DNA from: Neorhizobium galegae bv. officinalis
GTDB lineage: Bacteria > Pseudomonadota > Alphaproteobacteria > Rhizobiales > Rhizobiaceae
Assembly: GCA_000985875.1 (NCBI GenBank)
Contig: CCRI01000014.1
Location: forward strand, 62,001 to 126,000
Reading direction: 5' to 3'
Length of the DNA: 64,000 nt
In this document: positions 16,298 to 25,365 of the stretch, piece after piece
How positions within the stretch are numbered: the stretch's first letter is position 1
Layout of the letters: every line of letters begins with the position of its first letter
Position numbers and translations under genes: made by a program
The notes under the pieces: generated by a model
Told to the model about the DNA's origin: nothing
The model's input: the letters and a program-made list of their open reading frames with translations, nothing else
Database searches by the model: none

Positions 16298-17569
16298 ATG
16301 AATCTGACAGATCACGAAAAGGCCATGTATGACGGCGAGCACGGCCGCGCCAAGGCGCGCGCCATGGATCTGCTTGTCCGCTACGGCGAGGCGCTCGGCG
16401 CCGAACGGCTGGTCGAGACCAACAACGTCGCCGGCGCCTTCAATGCCTCGACCCCCTCGGTGCAGGCGATTGCCGAAAAGGGCATGGAGCACGTCTATTC
16501 CGAGCTGAACCTCGACAGCGACGAGGTGGTGGAGATACCGCATATGGTGGCGCATACCTGCCAGCTGATCACCGGAATCGACAACGACAATTGGGAACTG
16601 CAGGGCGTCGATAGATCGCTGGTCGATATGCAGCGGGCCAACGAGAAATACCTGGGGCGGCGCGGCGTCAACATGTTCGCTACCTGCACGCCCTATCAGG
16701 TGGGCAATGTGCCGGTGAAGGGCGAGCACTGCGCCTGGATGGAATCGTCCGCCGTCATCTACTGCAACTCCGTGCTCGGCGCCCGCACCAATGTCGAGGG
16801 CAAGGAAAGCACCGGCGCTGCGGCGCTCACCGGCCGCATTCCCTATTGGGGTTTCCACATCACCGAAAACCGCCGCGGCACCCATCTGGTCGAACTCGAT
16901 ATCGAGGTCGACGACATGATGGATTGGGGCCTGCTCGGTTATTATATCGGCGAGGTGATCGGCGAGGAAATCCCGGTCCTGAAGGGCACCGGCCGGCAGC
17001 CCGATCTCATCAAGCTCAAGCATTTTGGCGCAGCTGCCGCATCGTCCGGCGGGGTCGAGATGTACCATATCCCCGGCATCACGCCGGAAGCGGATTCGAT
17101 CGAGGAAGCCTTCGGTGGCCGCCAGGTGAAGGGCACGTTCCGTTATGGCGCCAAGGAGCGGCGCGAGACCTACGAGAAGCTGCAAAGCTCGACCGAAAGG
17201 AAGGTCGATTTCATCATGCTCGGCTGTCCGCACAATTCGATCGACCAGATGGCGCTGATCGCCCACATGCTGGAGAACAGGAAGATCCATTCGGACGTGC
17301 AGCTCTGGGTGCATACCCCGCGTGCGATCAAACAGGTCGCCGAGCGCAACGGCTATATCGACGTCATCCGCGACGCCGGCGGCGTTGTCATGAGCGATAC
17401 CTGTCCCGCCATATCCCGCCGTCTGCCGGCTGGCACCAAGGTCATCGCCACCGATTCCGCCAAGCAGGCGCATTACCTGCCGGCGATCACCGGCGTACAG
17501 GGCTGGTTCGGCTCGGTCAGCGATTGCGTTGATGCGGCCCTGACCGGCCAGTGGAACGGGAGGGTCTGA
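16298..17569 (+). CDS. Aconitase X large (catalytic) subunit
   Basis: This 423-residue protein is of the AcnX family (DUF521), a member of the aconitase superfamily that dehydrates hydroxy acids using an iron-sulphur cluster. Candidate cluster cysteines are C130 (FATCTPYQ), C310 (LGCPHN) and C369 (SDTCPA). The ATG at 16298 follows GAGGAGGG. The stop overlaps the start of the small (swivel) subunit by one base (TGATG at 17567-17571), so both subunits are made together. Characterised bacterial members are cis-3-hydroxy-L-proline dehydratases, but the usual hydroxyproline partners are absent here. The role is therefore open. Confidence 0.88.
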   Translation: MNLTDHEKAMYDGEHGRAKARAMDLLVRYGEALGAERLVETNNVAGAFNASTPSVQAIAEKGMEHVYSELNLDSDEVVEIPHMVAHTCQLITGIDNDNWELQGVDRSLVDMQRANEKYLGRRGVNMFATCTPYQVGNVPVKGEHCAWMESSAVIYCNSVLGARTNVEGKESTGAAALTGRIPYWGFHITENRRGTHLVELDIEVDDMMDWGLLGYYIGEVIGEEIPVLKGTGRQPDLIKLKHFGAAAASSGGVEMYHIPGITPEADSIEEAFGGRQVKGTFRYGAKERRETYEKLQSSTERKVDFIMLGCPHNSIDQMALIAHMLENRKIHSDVQLWVHTPRAIKQVAERNGYIDVIRDAGGVVMSDTCPAISRRLPAGTKVIATDSAKQAHYLPAITGVQGWFGSVSDCVDAALTGQWNGRV

Positions 17570-18015
17570 TGGATATCGCAACCGAAGCAAAACCCGAGAC
17601 GATCGAACTCAGGGGCCGCAAGGTGGTGGCCGGCCGCGCCGAGGGCGAGGCGCTCGTCACCACCGAAACGATCTCCGGCTGGGGCGGCATCAATGAGCGC
17701 ACCGGCACGGTCATCGAGCGGCGGCACGAAATGCGCGGCGTCTCGTTTGCCGGCAAGATCCTGGTTTTCCCCGGCGCCAAGGGCTCGTCCGGCTGGTCGG
17801 CCTATTTCCATATGACGCGATTGAACGGCGTCCAGCCGGCGGCGATGATCTTCACGCGGATGACCACCAAGATCGCGCTCGGTGCCGTTGTCACCCGCGT
17901 TCCGGCGATCACCGAGCTGGACCAGGATCCACTGTCGGTGATCGAGACCGGCGACTGGGTCGTGGTCGATGCTGATGCCGGCACGGTGACCGTGACCAAG
18001 AAATCCCTCAGGTGA
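17569..18015 (+). CDS. Aconitase X small (swivel) subunit
   Basis: This 148-residue swivelling domain (DUF126) completes the two-subunit aconitase X. The conserved substrate/phosphate-type loop is VFPGAKGSSGWSAY, preceded by SGWGGINERTGTVIE. In aconitases this domain carries the catalytic serine; GSSG is the matching position. Start: the ATG at 17569 overlaps the large-subunit stop and follows GGGAGGG. An upstream in-frame start at 17551 would add six residues but lies inside the large-subunit gene and has no better ribosome site. Confidence 0.87.
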   Translation: MDIATEAKPETIELRGRKVVAGRAEGEALVTTETISGWGGINERTGTVIERRHEMRGVSFAGKILVFPGAKGSSGWSAYFHMTRLNGVQPAAMIFTRMTTKIALGAVVTRVPAITELDQDPLSVIETGDWVVVDADAGTVTVTKKSLR

Positions 18016-18095
18016 CGTTCTCTCCTGGACATGCCACTCGACGCCCACGCCGATAGCCGACTATAACGTCGACCACCAAGGTAGGAGGAGTGAAC

Positions 18096-18836
18096 ATGTC
18101 GAAAGTGGCAATCGTAACCGGTGCGGGCTCGGGCGTTGGCAGGGCCGTCGCCATCGGGCTTTTGAAGGCAGGCTATAGGACCGTGCTCGCCGGCCGGCGC
18201 GAAAGCGAGCTGCGGGGCACGGCGGAACTGGCCGGCGGCGATTCGCTCGTTGTGCCGACGGATGTCACCGATCCGGCCGCAGTCGACGCGTTGTTTGCGG
18301 CGACGCAAGAGGCCTATGGCCGGCTGGACCTTCTGTTCAACAATGCCGGCCGCGGCACGCCGGCCGTTCCGATCGACGAATTGCCGCTCGAAACCTGGCG
18401 GGCGGTCGTAGACCTCAACCTCAACGGCGCCTTCTATTGCGCCCGCGCCGCCTTCGGAATGATGCGGCGACAAAACCCGGCCGGCGGGCGGATCATCAAC
18501 AACGGTTCGATCTCGGCCCATGTGCCGCGCCCGTATCAGGCCGCCTACACCGCTACCAAACACGCCATCACCGGCCTGACGCGCCAGATCGCGCTCGATG
18601 GGCGGCCACTGAACATCGTCTGCGGTCAGGTGGATATCGGCAATGCCGACACGCCGATGACGGTGCGGATGAAGGAAGGCGCGTTGCAGCCCGATCTGAC
18701 GACGGCAGTGGAACCGGTCATGGATCCGAAACACGTGGCCGATGCGGTGCTCTACATGGATGGGTTGCCGCTGGAAGCCAATGTCCTGTTCATGACGGTG
18801 ATGGCGAACGGCATGCCTTACGCCGGCCGCGGTTGA
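18096..18836 (+). CDS. Short-chain dehydrogenase/reductase
   Basis: This 246-residue classical SDR has TGAGSGVG at residues 8-15, NNAGRG, a catalytic serine in NNGSISAH, and YTATKHA (Tyr/Lys). The residue after the second strand is in AGRRES, with Arg pairs that suggest NADP rather than NAD. The ATG at 18096 has GGAGGAG 5-6 bases upstream. An overlapping GTG at 18090 lies inside that ribosome site and is unlikely. It is the fourth gene of the operon, 80 bases after the aconitase X small subunit. Confidence 0.84.
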   Translation: MSKVAIVTGAGSGVGRAVAIGLLKAGYRTVLAGRRESELRGTAELAGGDSLVVPTDVTDPAAVDALFAATQEAYGRLDLLFNNAGRGTPAVPIDELPLETWRAVVDLNLNGAFYCARAAFGMMRRQNPAGGRIINNGSISAHVPRPYQAAYTATKHAITGLTRQIALDGRPLNIVCGQVDIGNADTPMTVRMKEGALQPDLTTAVEPVMDPKHVADAVLYMDGLPLEANVLFMTVMANGMPYAGRG

Positions 18837-18910
18837 GAACAGCCGCCAGGGCGCCTTGATCTCGCCCGGAAACTCGGCCAGCGTCTGAAAATAACCGGAA
18901 GGAACACCCC

Positions 18911-19957
18911 ATGCAGCAGGCACTGGTGCTCGAGAAAAAAGGCGTCCTCTCGCTGCGGGAGATCGACCTTCCGACGGCCGTTGGTCCGGGCGACGTGAAG
19001 ATCGCCATCGATACGGTCGGTGTCTGTGGCAGCGACGTCCATTATTACACCCACGGCGCTATCGGTCCCTTTGTCCTGCGCGAGCCGATGGTCCTCGGCC
19101 ACGAGGCGGCCGGCATCATCGTCGAGGTCGGCAGCGAGGTGAAGAACTTCAAACCCGGCGACCGCGTCTGCATGGAACCCGGCGTGCCGAACCTTTCCTC
19201 GCGGGCCTCCAAGCTCGGTCTCTACAACGTCGATCCGGACGTCCGTTTCTGGGCGACGCCACCGGTCCACGGGGTGCTGACGCCGGAAGTCATCCACCCT
19301 GCGGCCTTCACCTACAGGCTGCCGGACAACGTCTCCTTTGCTGAAGGCGCCATGGTGGAGCCGTTCGCGATCGGCATGCAGGCCGCAAGCCGCGCCCGTA
19401 TCCAGCCTGGCGATGTCGCCGCGGTGATCGGAGCCGGCCCGATCGGCATCATGGTGGCGCTGGCAGCACTTGCCGGCGGCTGCGCACGCGTGTTCATCTC
19501 GGATCTGAGCCCGGACAAGCTGAAGATCGCCGGCCAGTATCCGGGCATCATCCCGGTCAACATCACCGAACGGCCGTTCGCGCAAGTCATCGCCGAGGAG
19601 ACTGGCGGCTGGGGAGCGGATGTCGTGTTCGAGGCCAGCGGCAGCCCGAGGGCCTATGCAGGCATGATGGACCTGGTGCGGCCGGGCGGTGCCTTCGTGC
19701 TGGTCGGCCTGCCTGTCGAGCCGGTGCCGTTGGACGTTTCAAGCGCCATCTCCAAGGAAGTTCGCTTCGAGACCGTGTTCCGCTACGCCAACATTTTCGA
19801 CCGGGCGCTGGAACTGATCGCGTCCGGCAAGGTCGACCTGAAGCCGTTGATCACCGGCGTCTTCGATTTCAAGGATTCGATCCAGGCCTTCGAGCGCGCT
19901 GCAGCCGGACATCCCTCGGACGTCAAGCTGCAGATCGTGCTGAACGGCAAGGCCTGA
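18911..19957 (+). CDS. Zinc-type alcohol dehydrogenase, xylitol/sorbitol dehydrogenase-like
   Basis: This 348-residue medium-chain dehydrogenase of the polyol group has catalytic-zinc residues in [10 protein letters not shown] and LGHEAAG, and the NAD fold GAGPIG. The HYYTHGAIG and [11 protein letters not shown] blocks are typical of D-xylulose reductase/xylitol dehydrogenase of rhizobia. The lobe after CMEPGVP, where four cysteines bind structural zinc in many relatives, has no cysteines ([16 protein letters not shown]). It is the last gene of the operon and its stop abuts the stop of the convergent ParA gene with no spacer. Polyol or sugar-acid oxidation is likely; the substrate is unproven. 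Confidence 0.84.
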   Translation: MQQALVLEKKGVLSLREIDLPTAVGPGDVKIAIDTVGVCGSDVHYYTHGAIGPFVLREPMVLGHEAAGIIVEVGSEVKNFKPGDRVCMEPGVPNLSSRASKLGLYNVDPDVRFWATPPVHGVLTPEVIHPAAFTYRLPDNVSFAEGAMVEPFAIGMQAASRARIQPGDVAAVIGAGPIGIMVALAALAGGCARVFISDLSPDKLKIAGQYPGIIPVNITERPFAQVIAEETGGWGADVVFEASGSPRAYAGMMDLVRPGGAFVLVGLPVEPVPLDVSSAISKEVRFETVFRYANIFDRALELIASGKVDLKPLITGVFDFKDSIQAFERAAAGHPSDVKLQIVLNGKA

Positions 19958-20662
19958 TCAGGCGGCGCGGACGAAGCGCTTCGAAAGCGAAGCCGGCTTG
20001 TGGAGCGGCACGCGGCGGAGCATTTCGAGCGCGAACAGGCGGGCGTTCTGCCGGGCCTTGTCGAGATTGCTGATACGGTTCTCGTCCATCGTGTAGAGCG
20101 TGCCGCCGAGATCGAAAATGTCGCGGAAGGCGGCGCGTTCGATGATCGGCGTGTCCAGCACTTCGACCTTGCGTTCGGCAAGCAGCGTCTTGACCGCAAG
20201 CAGGGCGCGGGTGGTGACCATCGAGTTGACGCGGGTCAGCACCACCGAATGCGGCACGCGCAGATTGGCCTTTTCCTCGAGATAGCGCAGCAGTTCCAGC
20301 ACGTTGGCGCCGCCCTGGGCATCCATGGCGCAGCCCTGGATCGGGATCAGCACGTGGTCGGAAAGCCCGATCGCCTTGGCAAGCAGCGGGCTCTGCGCGC
20401 CCGGCAGGTCGAGCACGAAATAATCGGTCTTGTGGCGGTTCTCGGAAATATGCCGGTCGATCGAAGCCTGCGTCACGTAGGAAATGACGTTGAGCTTGTC
20501 ATTGTGCGGCGAGAGCATGTGCCAGCGGGTGATCCAGTATTGCGGATCGGCATCCAGGATCGTGACGCGGTAGCCTTGCTCAACGAGTTCGGTTGCAAGA
20601 AGAAGCACAGCGGTGGTCTTGCCCGCTCCGCCCTTGGTGTTGGCAAAGGTAATGACTGGCAT
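19958..20662 (-). CDS. ParA/MinD-family ATPase (orphan)
   Basis: This 234-residue cytoplasmic ATPase has the deviant Walker A KGGAGKTT (residues 10-17), the DADPQ A' motif and VLDLPGAQ as Walker B. No ParB gene or parS-like repeats accompany it. Solo ParA proteins of this kind position plasmids, VirC1-type relaxosomes or protein assemblies. In Rhodobacter and Vibrio, ParA homologues encoded in chemotaxis loci position chemoreceptor clusters. Here it sits 116 bases downstream of cheB in the same direction, so a role in placing the chemotaxis array is possible but unproven. Confidence 0.82.
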   Translation of the reverse strand: MPVITFANTKGGAGKTTAVLLLATELVEQGYRVTILDADPQYWITRWHMLSPHNDKLNVISYVTQASIDRHISENRHKTDYFVLDLPGAQSPLLAKAIGLSDHVLIPIQGCAMDAQGGANVLELLRYLEEKANLRVPHSVVLTRVNSMVTTRALLAVKTLLAERKVEVLDTPIIERAAFRDIFDLGGTLYTMDENRISNLDKARQNARLFALEMLRRVPLHKPASLSKRFVRAA

Positions 20663-20778
20663 CTTGGGTCCCTGTCCGGCTACGAGCGTAAGATTGCTCT
20701 CTCACCGCACCCTCATGATGCGTTGCCCCATTCTTGCCAAACATGGTTAACGAGACGTGAAAAATCCGTTGCCAGATC

Positions 20779-21861
20779 TTACCGCCGACGATCGGCGGCG
20801 AGGATTTCCCGGGCGATCTGTTCGAGCGAAACGACCTTGTCGACGCCGCCATGGGCAATGGCTTCCTTGGGCATGCCGAAGACCACTGACGACGCCTCGT
20901 CCTGGGCAACCGTATAGGCTCCCGCCTGATGCATCTCGTTCATGCCGCGGGCGCCGTCGTCGCCCATGCCGGTCATGATCACGCCCATGGCGTTGCCGCC
21001 GGCCGAGCGGGCGGCAGACCGGAACAGCACGTCGACCGAAGGCCGATGGCGGCTGACGAGCGGACCCGAGCGGATCGAGACCTCGTAACGCGCGCCGCGC
21101 CGTTCGAGCAGCATATGCTTGTCGCCGGGGGCGATCAGTACATGGCCACGCAATACGGGATCGCCGTCGGCGGCTTCCTTGACCTCTACTTCGCAGAGGC
21201 TGTTGAGGCGCTTGGCGAAGGCGGCGGTGAACTTTTCCGGCATGTGCTGGACGATGACCATGCCCGGAGAATTGGCCGGCAGGGCTTCGAGAAGCTCGCG
21301 CAGGGCCTCGGTTCCGCCGGTCGAGGCGCCGACGCAGACCACCATCTCGGTGGTCTTTGCCATGGCTCCGGCTCTGGGAGGCGGAAGCACCGCATCGGCC
21401 GTCAGCTTGGCGGTCGTTCCGCCGTCAGAAATGCGTGACGGCCGCAGCCGGCCGACGCGGGCGCGAGCGGCTCCCTTGACCGCGGTGCGGATCCTCTCGC
21501 CGGATTCGGCAAGGTGGTCGGCCGCGCCGATCTTCGGCTTCAGGATGATGTCGACTGCGCCCGCCTCGAGCGCCTGCATCAGCGTTTCCGAGCCGCTTTC
21601 GGTCAAAGACGAGCACATCACCACCGGAATGGGATGCTGGGACATCAGCTTGCGCAGGAAGGTGATGCCGTCCATTTGCGGCATTTCCACATCGAGCGTG
21701 ATGACGTCGGGGATTTCCTCGCGCAGCTTCCGCGCGGCCATGAAGGGATCGCTGGCCGCGCCTATCACTTCGATATCCGGGTCTGCAGACAGGACTGCCG
21801 TCAGGGTCTGGCGGACGCTGGCGGAGTCATCGATGATCAGAACTCGGATTTTGCCGCTCAT
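20779..21861 (-). CDS. cheB: CheB: chemoreceptor methylesterase/glutamine deamidase response regulator
   Basis: This 360-residue two-domain protein has a receiver domain (D11, D12, phospho-acceptor D57 in [12 protein letters not shown]108 in LKPK), a Pro/Ala-rich linker, and the CheB catalytic domain with active-site serine S180 ([10 protein letters not shown]), histidine in VQHMPEKF and aspartate in [10 protein letters not shown]. Phosphorylated by CheA, it removes receptor methyl groups for adaptation. It is the last gene of the che operon, 3 bases after cheR. Confidence 0.95.
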   Translation of the reverse strand: MSGKIRVLIIDDSASVRQTLTAVLSADPDIEVIGAASDPFMAARKLREEIPDVITLDVEMPQMDGITFLRKLMSQHPIPVVMCSSLTESGSETLMQALEAGAVDIILKPKIGAADHLAESGERIRTAVKGAARARVGRLRPSRISDGGTTAKLTADAVLPPPRAGAMAKTTEMVVCVGASTGGTEALRELLEALPANSPGMVIVQHMPEKFTAAFAKRLNSLCEVEVKEAADGDPVLRGHVLIAPGDKHMLLERRGARYEVSIRSGPLVSRHRPSVDVLFRSAARSAGGNAMGVIMTGMGDDGARGMNEMHQAGAYTVAQDEASSVVFGMPKEAIAHGGVDKVVSLEQIAREILAADRRR

Positions 21862-21864
21862 GGT

Positions 21865-22728
21865 TCATACCCGCTTGAACACAGTATTTGCCACCTGCCT
21901 GATCGGCAGATCGAAGCCGGTCACGGTTTCAGAATGACCGATAAACAGATAGCCTCCGGGAAGCAGGGCTTCGCAAAGGCGTGACAGCACATGCTGCTGA
22001 GTCGGCTTATCGAAATAGATGAGCACGTTGCGGCAGAAGATCATGTGCATAGGATCGCCGATGGGATAGGCGTTGTCCATCAGGTTCAGCCGCGCGAAAC
22101 CGACGCGCGAGCGCAGTTTCGGTGAAATCCGCACTTCCTGCCGCCGGCTGTCGGACGAACGCATGACATATTTGCGCATCATGTCGGCGGGAACGGGTGC
22201 CAGGAGATCGCTCTGATAGATGCCGCGCTGGGCCTTCTGCAGCACGTCGGTCGACAGATCGGTGGCAAGCACGAAATAGTCGCGTTCCGGCATCGACGAG
22301 CTCAAAAATTCCGAAAGCACCATGGCCATCGTATAGGGTTCGGCGCCCGTCGAGCAGGCCGAACTCCATGTGCGGATGCGCCGGTCAGGGTAGGTTTTCA
22401 GGATGTCCGGCAACGCTGCCTGGATCATGTAGTCGAAGTGCTTCGGCTCGCGGAAGAAGTCGGTCTTGTTGGTGGTCACCGCATCGATGAGGAAGATCGA
22501 TTCGGCCTCGATACCTCCGTGCTTGAAGAGGTAGTCGCAGTAACTGTCGAAGGTCGGCATGGCCGTGACGCGCAGGCGCCGGCGAAGCCGTCCTTCGAGC
22601 ATGGTCAACTTGCTGTGCGGCATCTTGATACCGCTATAGTCGTAGATGTACTTCGAAAGCAGATCGAAGTTGCGCTTGCTCAGCCGGTCGTCGAGCGGCT
22701 GGCTCCTCATTGCTGCACTCACGCGCAT
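21865..22728 (-). CDS. cheR: CheR: chemoreceptor glutamate methyltransferase
   Basis: This protein of about 287 residues transfers methyl groups from S-adenosylmethionine to receptor glutamates. The N-terminal all-helical domain is followed by the SAM-binding region with FFREPKHF, WSSACSTGAEPYTMAM and IFCRNVLIYF. Possible starts are TTG 22740, ATG 22728 and ATG 22710; I chose 22728 as the first ATG, but the start is uncertain. It lies 38 bases after the second cheW and 3 before cheB. Confidence 0.93.
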   Translation of the reverse strand: MRVSAAMRSQPLDDRLSKRNFDLLSKYIYDYSGIKMPHSKLTMLEGRLRRRLRVTAMPTFDSYCDYLFKHGGIEAESIFLIDAVTTNKTDFFREPKHFDYMIQAALPDILKTYPDRRIRTWSSACSTGAEPYTMAMVLSEFLSSSMPERDYFVLATDLSTDVLQKAQRGIYQSDLLAPVPADMMRKYVMRSSDSRRQEVRISPKLRSRVGFARLNLMDNAYPIGDPMHMIFCRNVLIYFDKPTQQHVLSRLCEALLPGGYLFIGHSETVTGFDLPIRQVANTVFKRV

Positions 22729-22766
22729 GCCCCCGTACAAGAACCTATTCGGTTATGCGAATTCCA

Positions 22767-23258
22767 TCATGCGACCTGGGACTGCGGCCCCACATCGGAG
22801 AGTGCCGACCCGGAATCCGAAAACAGCCGTGCAAGGTCGACAACGACAACGAAGCCGCTCTCCCGGCGCACCACGCCGGCGATGTAGTCGGAGCGCCAGC
22901 GTATCCCGATATCCGGCGCCGTCTCGATCTGTTCCTTGCGGAACGGCACCACTTCGAAGACCCGGTCCGCGACGAGGCCGAGCACCAGGACGCGATCGGC
23001 GACCGGCACATCGAGCACGAGGATGCGGGTATGCGGCGTCTTTACCGTTCTCGTCATGCCGAGGCGAAGACGAAGGTCGATCACCGGGACGCCCTGTCCG
23101 CGCACGTCGCGCAGGCCGAGCAGATAGTCCGGCCCGTGCGGGATCTTGAACGGCTCCTCGTGGTCGAGGATCTCGCGGACCACCTCCACGGGGACCGCGA
23201 AAATCTCGTCGCCGAGGCTGAAGGTTACGAACTGGGATTCGGAGGATATGCCTGCCAT
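22767..23258 (-). CDS. cheW: CheW: chemotaxis coupling protein (second copy)
   Basis: This 163-residue CheW-domain protein links receptors to CheA (QFVTFSLGDEIFAVPVEVVREIL start, GLRDVRGQGVPVIDLRLRLGM core). Its start overlaps the preceding receptor stop by one base (TAATG), so they are coupled. It has a C-terminal tail of about 20 residues beyond the domain. This operon carries two different cheW genes; the other is next to cheA. Confidence 0.93.
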   Translation of the reverse strand: MAGISSESQFVTFSLGDEIFAVPVEVVREILDHEEPFKIPHGPDYLLGLRDVRGQGVPVIDLRLRLGMTRTVKTPHTRILVLDVPVADRVLVLGLVADRVFEVVPFRKEQIETAPDIGIRWRSDYIAGVVRRESGFVVVVDLARLFSDSGSALSDVGPQSQVA

Positions 23259-25180
23259 TACGCGCTCTCCCTGAAATCGTCATCGTCCGCGTCCGGGCCG
23301 CCCATCGACAGGTCGAGGGCAAACCCTTTCAAGCGGGCCTGTTGTGCGTTGACCGAATGACTGGCCGAATAGGCCTTGGACGTCGGCTGTGGTCTGGATT
23401 TTGCCGGTGCGGGCTTGGCGACCGGGACCGGCTGGCTCCGCTGCTTGGATCCGGCCCGATCGACCTTGAAGAAGGCGATCGAGGCCTGCAGTTCTTCCGC
23501 CTGGGCGGCGAGTTCTTCCGAAGTCGCCGACATCTGTTCGGAGGCCCCGGCATTCTGCTGGGTCACCTTGTCGAGTTGCTGGATCGCTTCGTTGATCTGG
23601 CTGGCGCCGATATCCTGCTCGCGGCAGGCGGCGGAGATTTCCGACACGAGTTCCGCGGTCTTGTGGATGTCCGGCACCAGCTTGTTGAGCATCTCGCCGG
23701 CTTCCGTCGCGACCTGCACCGTTTCGCCAGAGAGGGCGCTGATTTCGGCAGCGGCAGCCTGGCTGCGCTCGGCAAGCTTGCGCACTTCCGAGGCGACGAC
23801 CGCAAAGCCCTTGCCATGTTCTCCGGCACGTGCGGCTTCCACCGCGGCGTTCAGGGCGAGAAGGTCGGTCTGGCGGGCGATCTCCTGGACGATCGAGATT
23901 TTTTCCGCAATCGTCCGCATCGCCGAGACGGCGCGGCCGACAGCCTGGCCAGAGCTTTCCGCATCTCGCGACGACTGGCGGGCGATCTTTTCGGTCTGGG
24001 CGGCGTTGTCGGCGTTCTGCTTGATGTTGGCCGCCATCTGTTCCATCGAGGCGGAGGCCTCTTCGGCAGAAGATGCCTGTTCGGTCGCGCCCTGGCTCAG
24101 CTGCTCCGAGCTCGACGAAAGTTCCTGGCTGCCGGACGAGACGTTGTTCGACGCCGCAAGCGCATCGGCAACCACGCCGCGCAGGCGCTCCACCATGCTC
24201 TGAAGGGCAAGGCCGAGGGTATCCTTGTCGGAAAGCGGCTTCGGCGAAATGGTCAGGTCGCCATTGGCAATCTGGTCAGCGACATGCGAGGTCGTGCGCA
24301 GGTTGGTGACCATGCTCTGCATGGCAATCCCGAGCACATCCTTGTCGGAAAGCGGCTTGGCATCGACAGAAAGGTCGCCCTCGGAAATCCGCTCGGCAAT
24401 TGCCGCCGTGTTGCGCAGATTGCCGGTCATCACGTTGATGGTATCGATCAGATCCTTGATCTCGTCATTCGTCTTGACCTCGACCTTCTGGTTGAGGTCG
24501 CCGATCGCCACTGCATTGGCAACGGACGCAATCTTCTTGAGGCCGTTGTTGATGCCGAACGTGATCCACAGGGCGGCGCCGATGGCGATCAGCACGGCCG
24601 CAACCGAGGCGACGCTCAAGACCATCATCGTCGAGGCGAACAGATCCTGGTTCGCTTTTTCGGTATTCGCCATGCCCCTGCGCTGGATATCGAGGAGAAC
24701 CTTGATGGCCTCGCCCATATCGGCGGTCATGGTGCGCAGATCGCCCATGGAGAGCGCCAGGGCGCCGGCCTGGTCGCCGCGTGCCTGGATAGCCTGCAGC
24801 TCGTCGGATTTCTGCTGGAACTGCTTGCCGATCGTCAGCAGCTTTTCCCAATAGGGCTTGCCTTCCACGGAGGCGATCGAAAGCCCTTCCTGAACGGCCT
24901 TGAACATCAGTTCCGTATTGACGTCCGCTTCCTTGTGGAATTTCGCGGCATCCGCGAGATTGGTCGCAAGCAGCGCGTTCTTCTGGGCGCGCACCGCATC
25001 GACCTCGTTCACATTGGCGGTGAGCGCGAGTTCCAGACGACGGACCGGGCCATCGACCATCTTGACGCTGGCGTCGTTGAGGCCGCCAAGGCTCAGGCTG
25101 CCGTAGACTGCAATGCCGACCAAGAGCAGCGTCAACAGGGCGAAAGCCAATCCCAATTTCAGTTTGATTGTAAACCGCAT
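23258..25180 (-). CDS. Methyl-accepting chemotaxis protein with three HAMP units
   Basis: This 640-residue transmembrane receptor has TM1 at ~8-28, a periplasmic four-helix sensor of ~150 residues and TM2 at ~184-211. Three consecutive HAMP-type units follow, each with a GDL motif (AIGDLNQ, SEGDLSV, ANGDLTI), then the cytoplasmic signalling rod with the tip [18 protein letters not shown]. The C-terminus is [25 protein letters not shown] and shared with the two neighbouring receptors. The ribosome site GGGGGA precedes ATG 25180. The ligand is unknown; the small helical sensor suggests amino acids, organic acids or an indirect ligand. Confidence 0.93.
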   Translation of the reverse strand: MRFTIKLKLGLAFALLTLLLVGIAVYGSLSLGGLNDASVKMVDGPVRRLELALTANVNEVDAVRAQKNALLATNLADAAKFHKEADVNTELMFKAVQEGLSIASVEGKPYWEKLLTIGKQFQQKSDELQAIQARGDQAGALALSMGDLRTMTADMGEAIKVLLDIQRRGMANTEKANQDLFASTMMVLSVASVAAVLIAIGAALWITFGINNGLKKIASVANAVAIGDLNQKVEVKTNDEIKDLIDTINVMTGNLRNTAAIAERISEGDLSVDAKPLSDKDVLGIAMQSMVTNLRTTSHVADQIANGDLTISPKPLSDKDTLGLALQSMVERLRGVVADALAASNNVSSGSQELSSSSEQLSQGATEQASSAEEASASMEQMAANIKQNADNAAQTEKIARQSSRDAESSGQAVGRAVSAMRTIAEKISIVQEIARQTDLLALNAAVEAARAGEHGKGFAVVASEVRKLAERSQAAAAEISALSGETVQVATEAGEMLNKLVPDIHKTAELVSEISAACREQDIGASQINEAIQQLDKVTQQNAGASEQMSATSEELAAQAEELQASIAFFKVDRAGSKQRSQPVPVAKPAPAKSRPQPTSKAYSASHSVNAQQARLKGFALDLSMGGPDADDDDFRESA

Positions 25181-25326
25181 CTTAAATCCCCCAGTTCCTT
25201 CAAAAAGCCGACAAAGCTGCCTTACATTTCTGAGATGCGATCGAACAAAGCCTGACCCTAAGGCCGATAAGCCGGCGGCAGGAACCTCTTCGTTGTTCGC
25301 ACCAACGTAGTCACGCTGGCGATCAC

Positions 25327-25345
25327 GGGGCCGCCTGGCGGCCCC
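25327..25345 (-). terminator. GC-rich hairpin after the two-HAMP receptor gene
   Basis: GGGGCCGCC-T-GGCGGCCCC lies 20 bases beyond the stop of the middle receptor gene, inside the che operon. It lacks a U-run, so it is more likely an mRNA stability or attenuation element than a full terminator. Confidence 0.45.
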
Positions 25346-25365
25346 GCTTATTGATCAGGAAGCGC

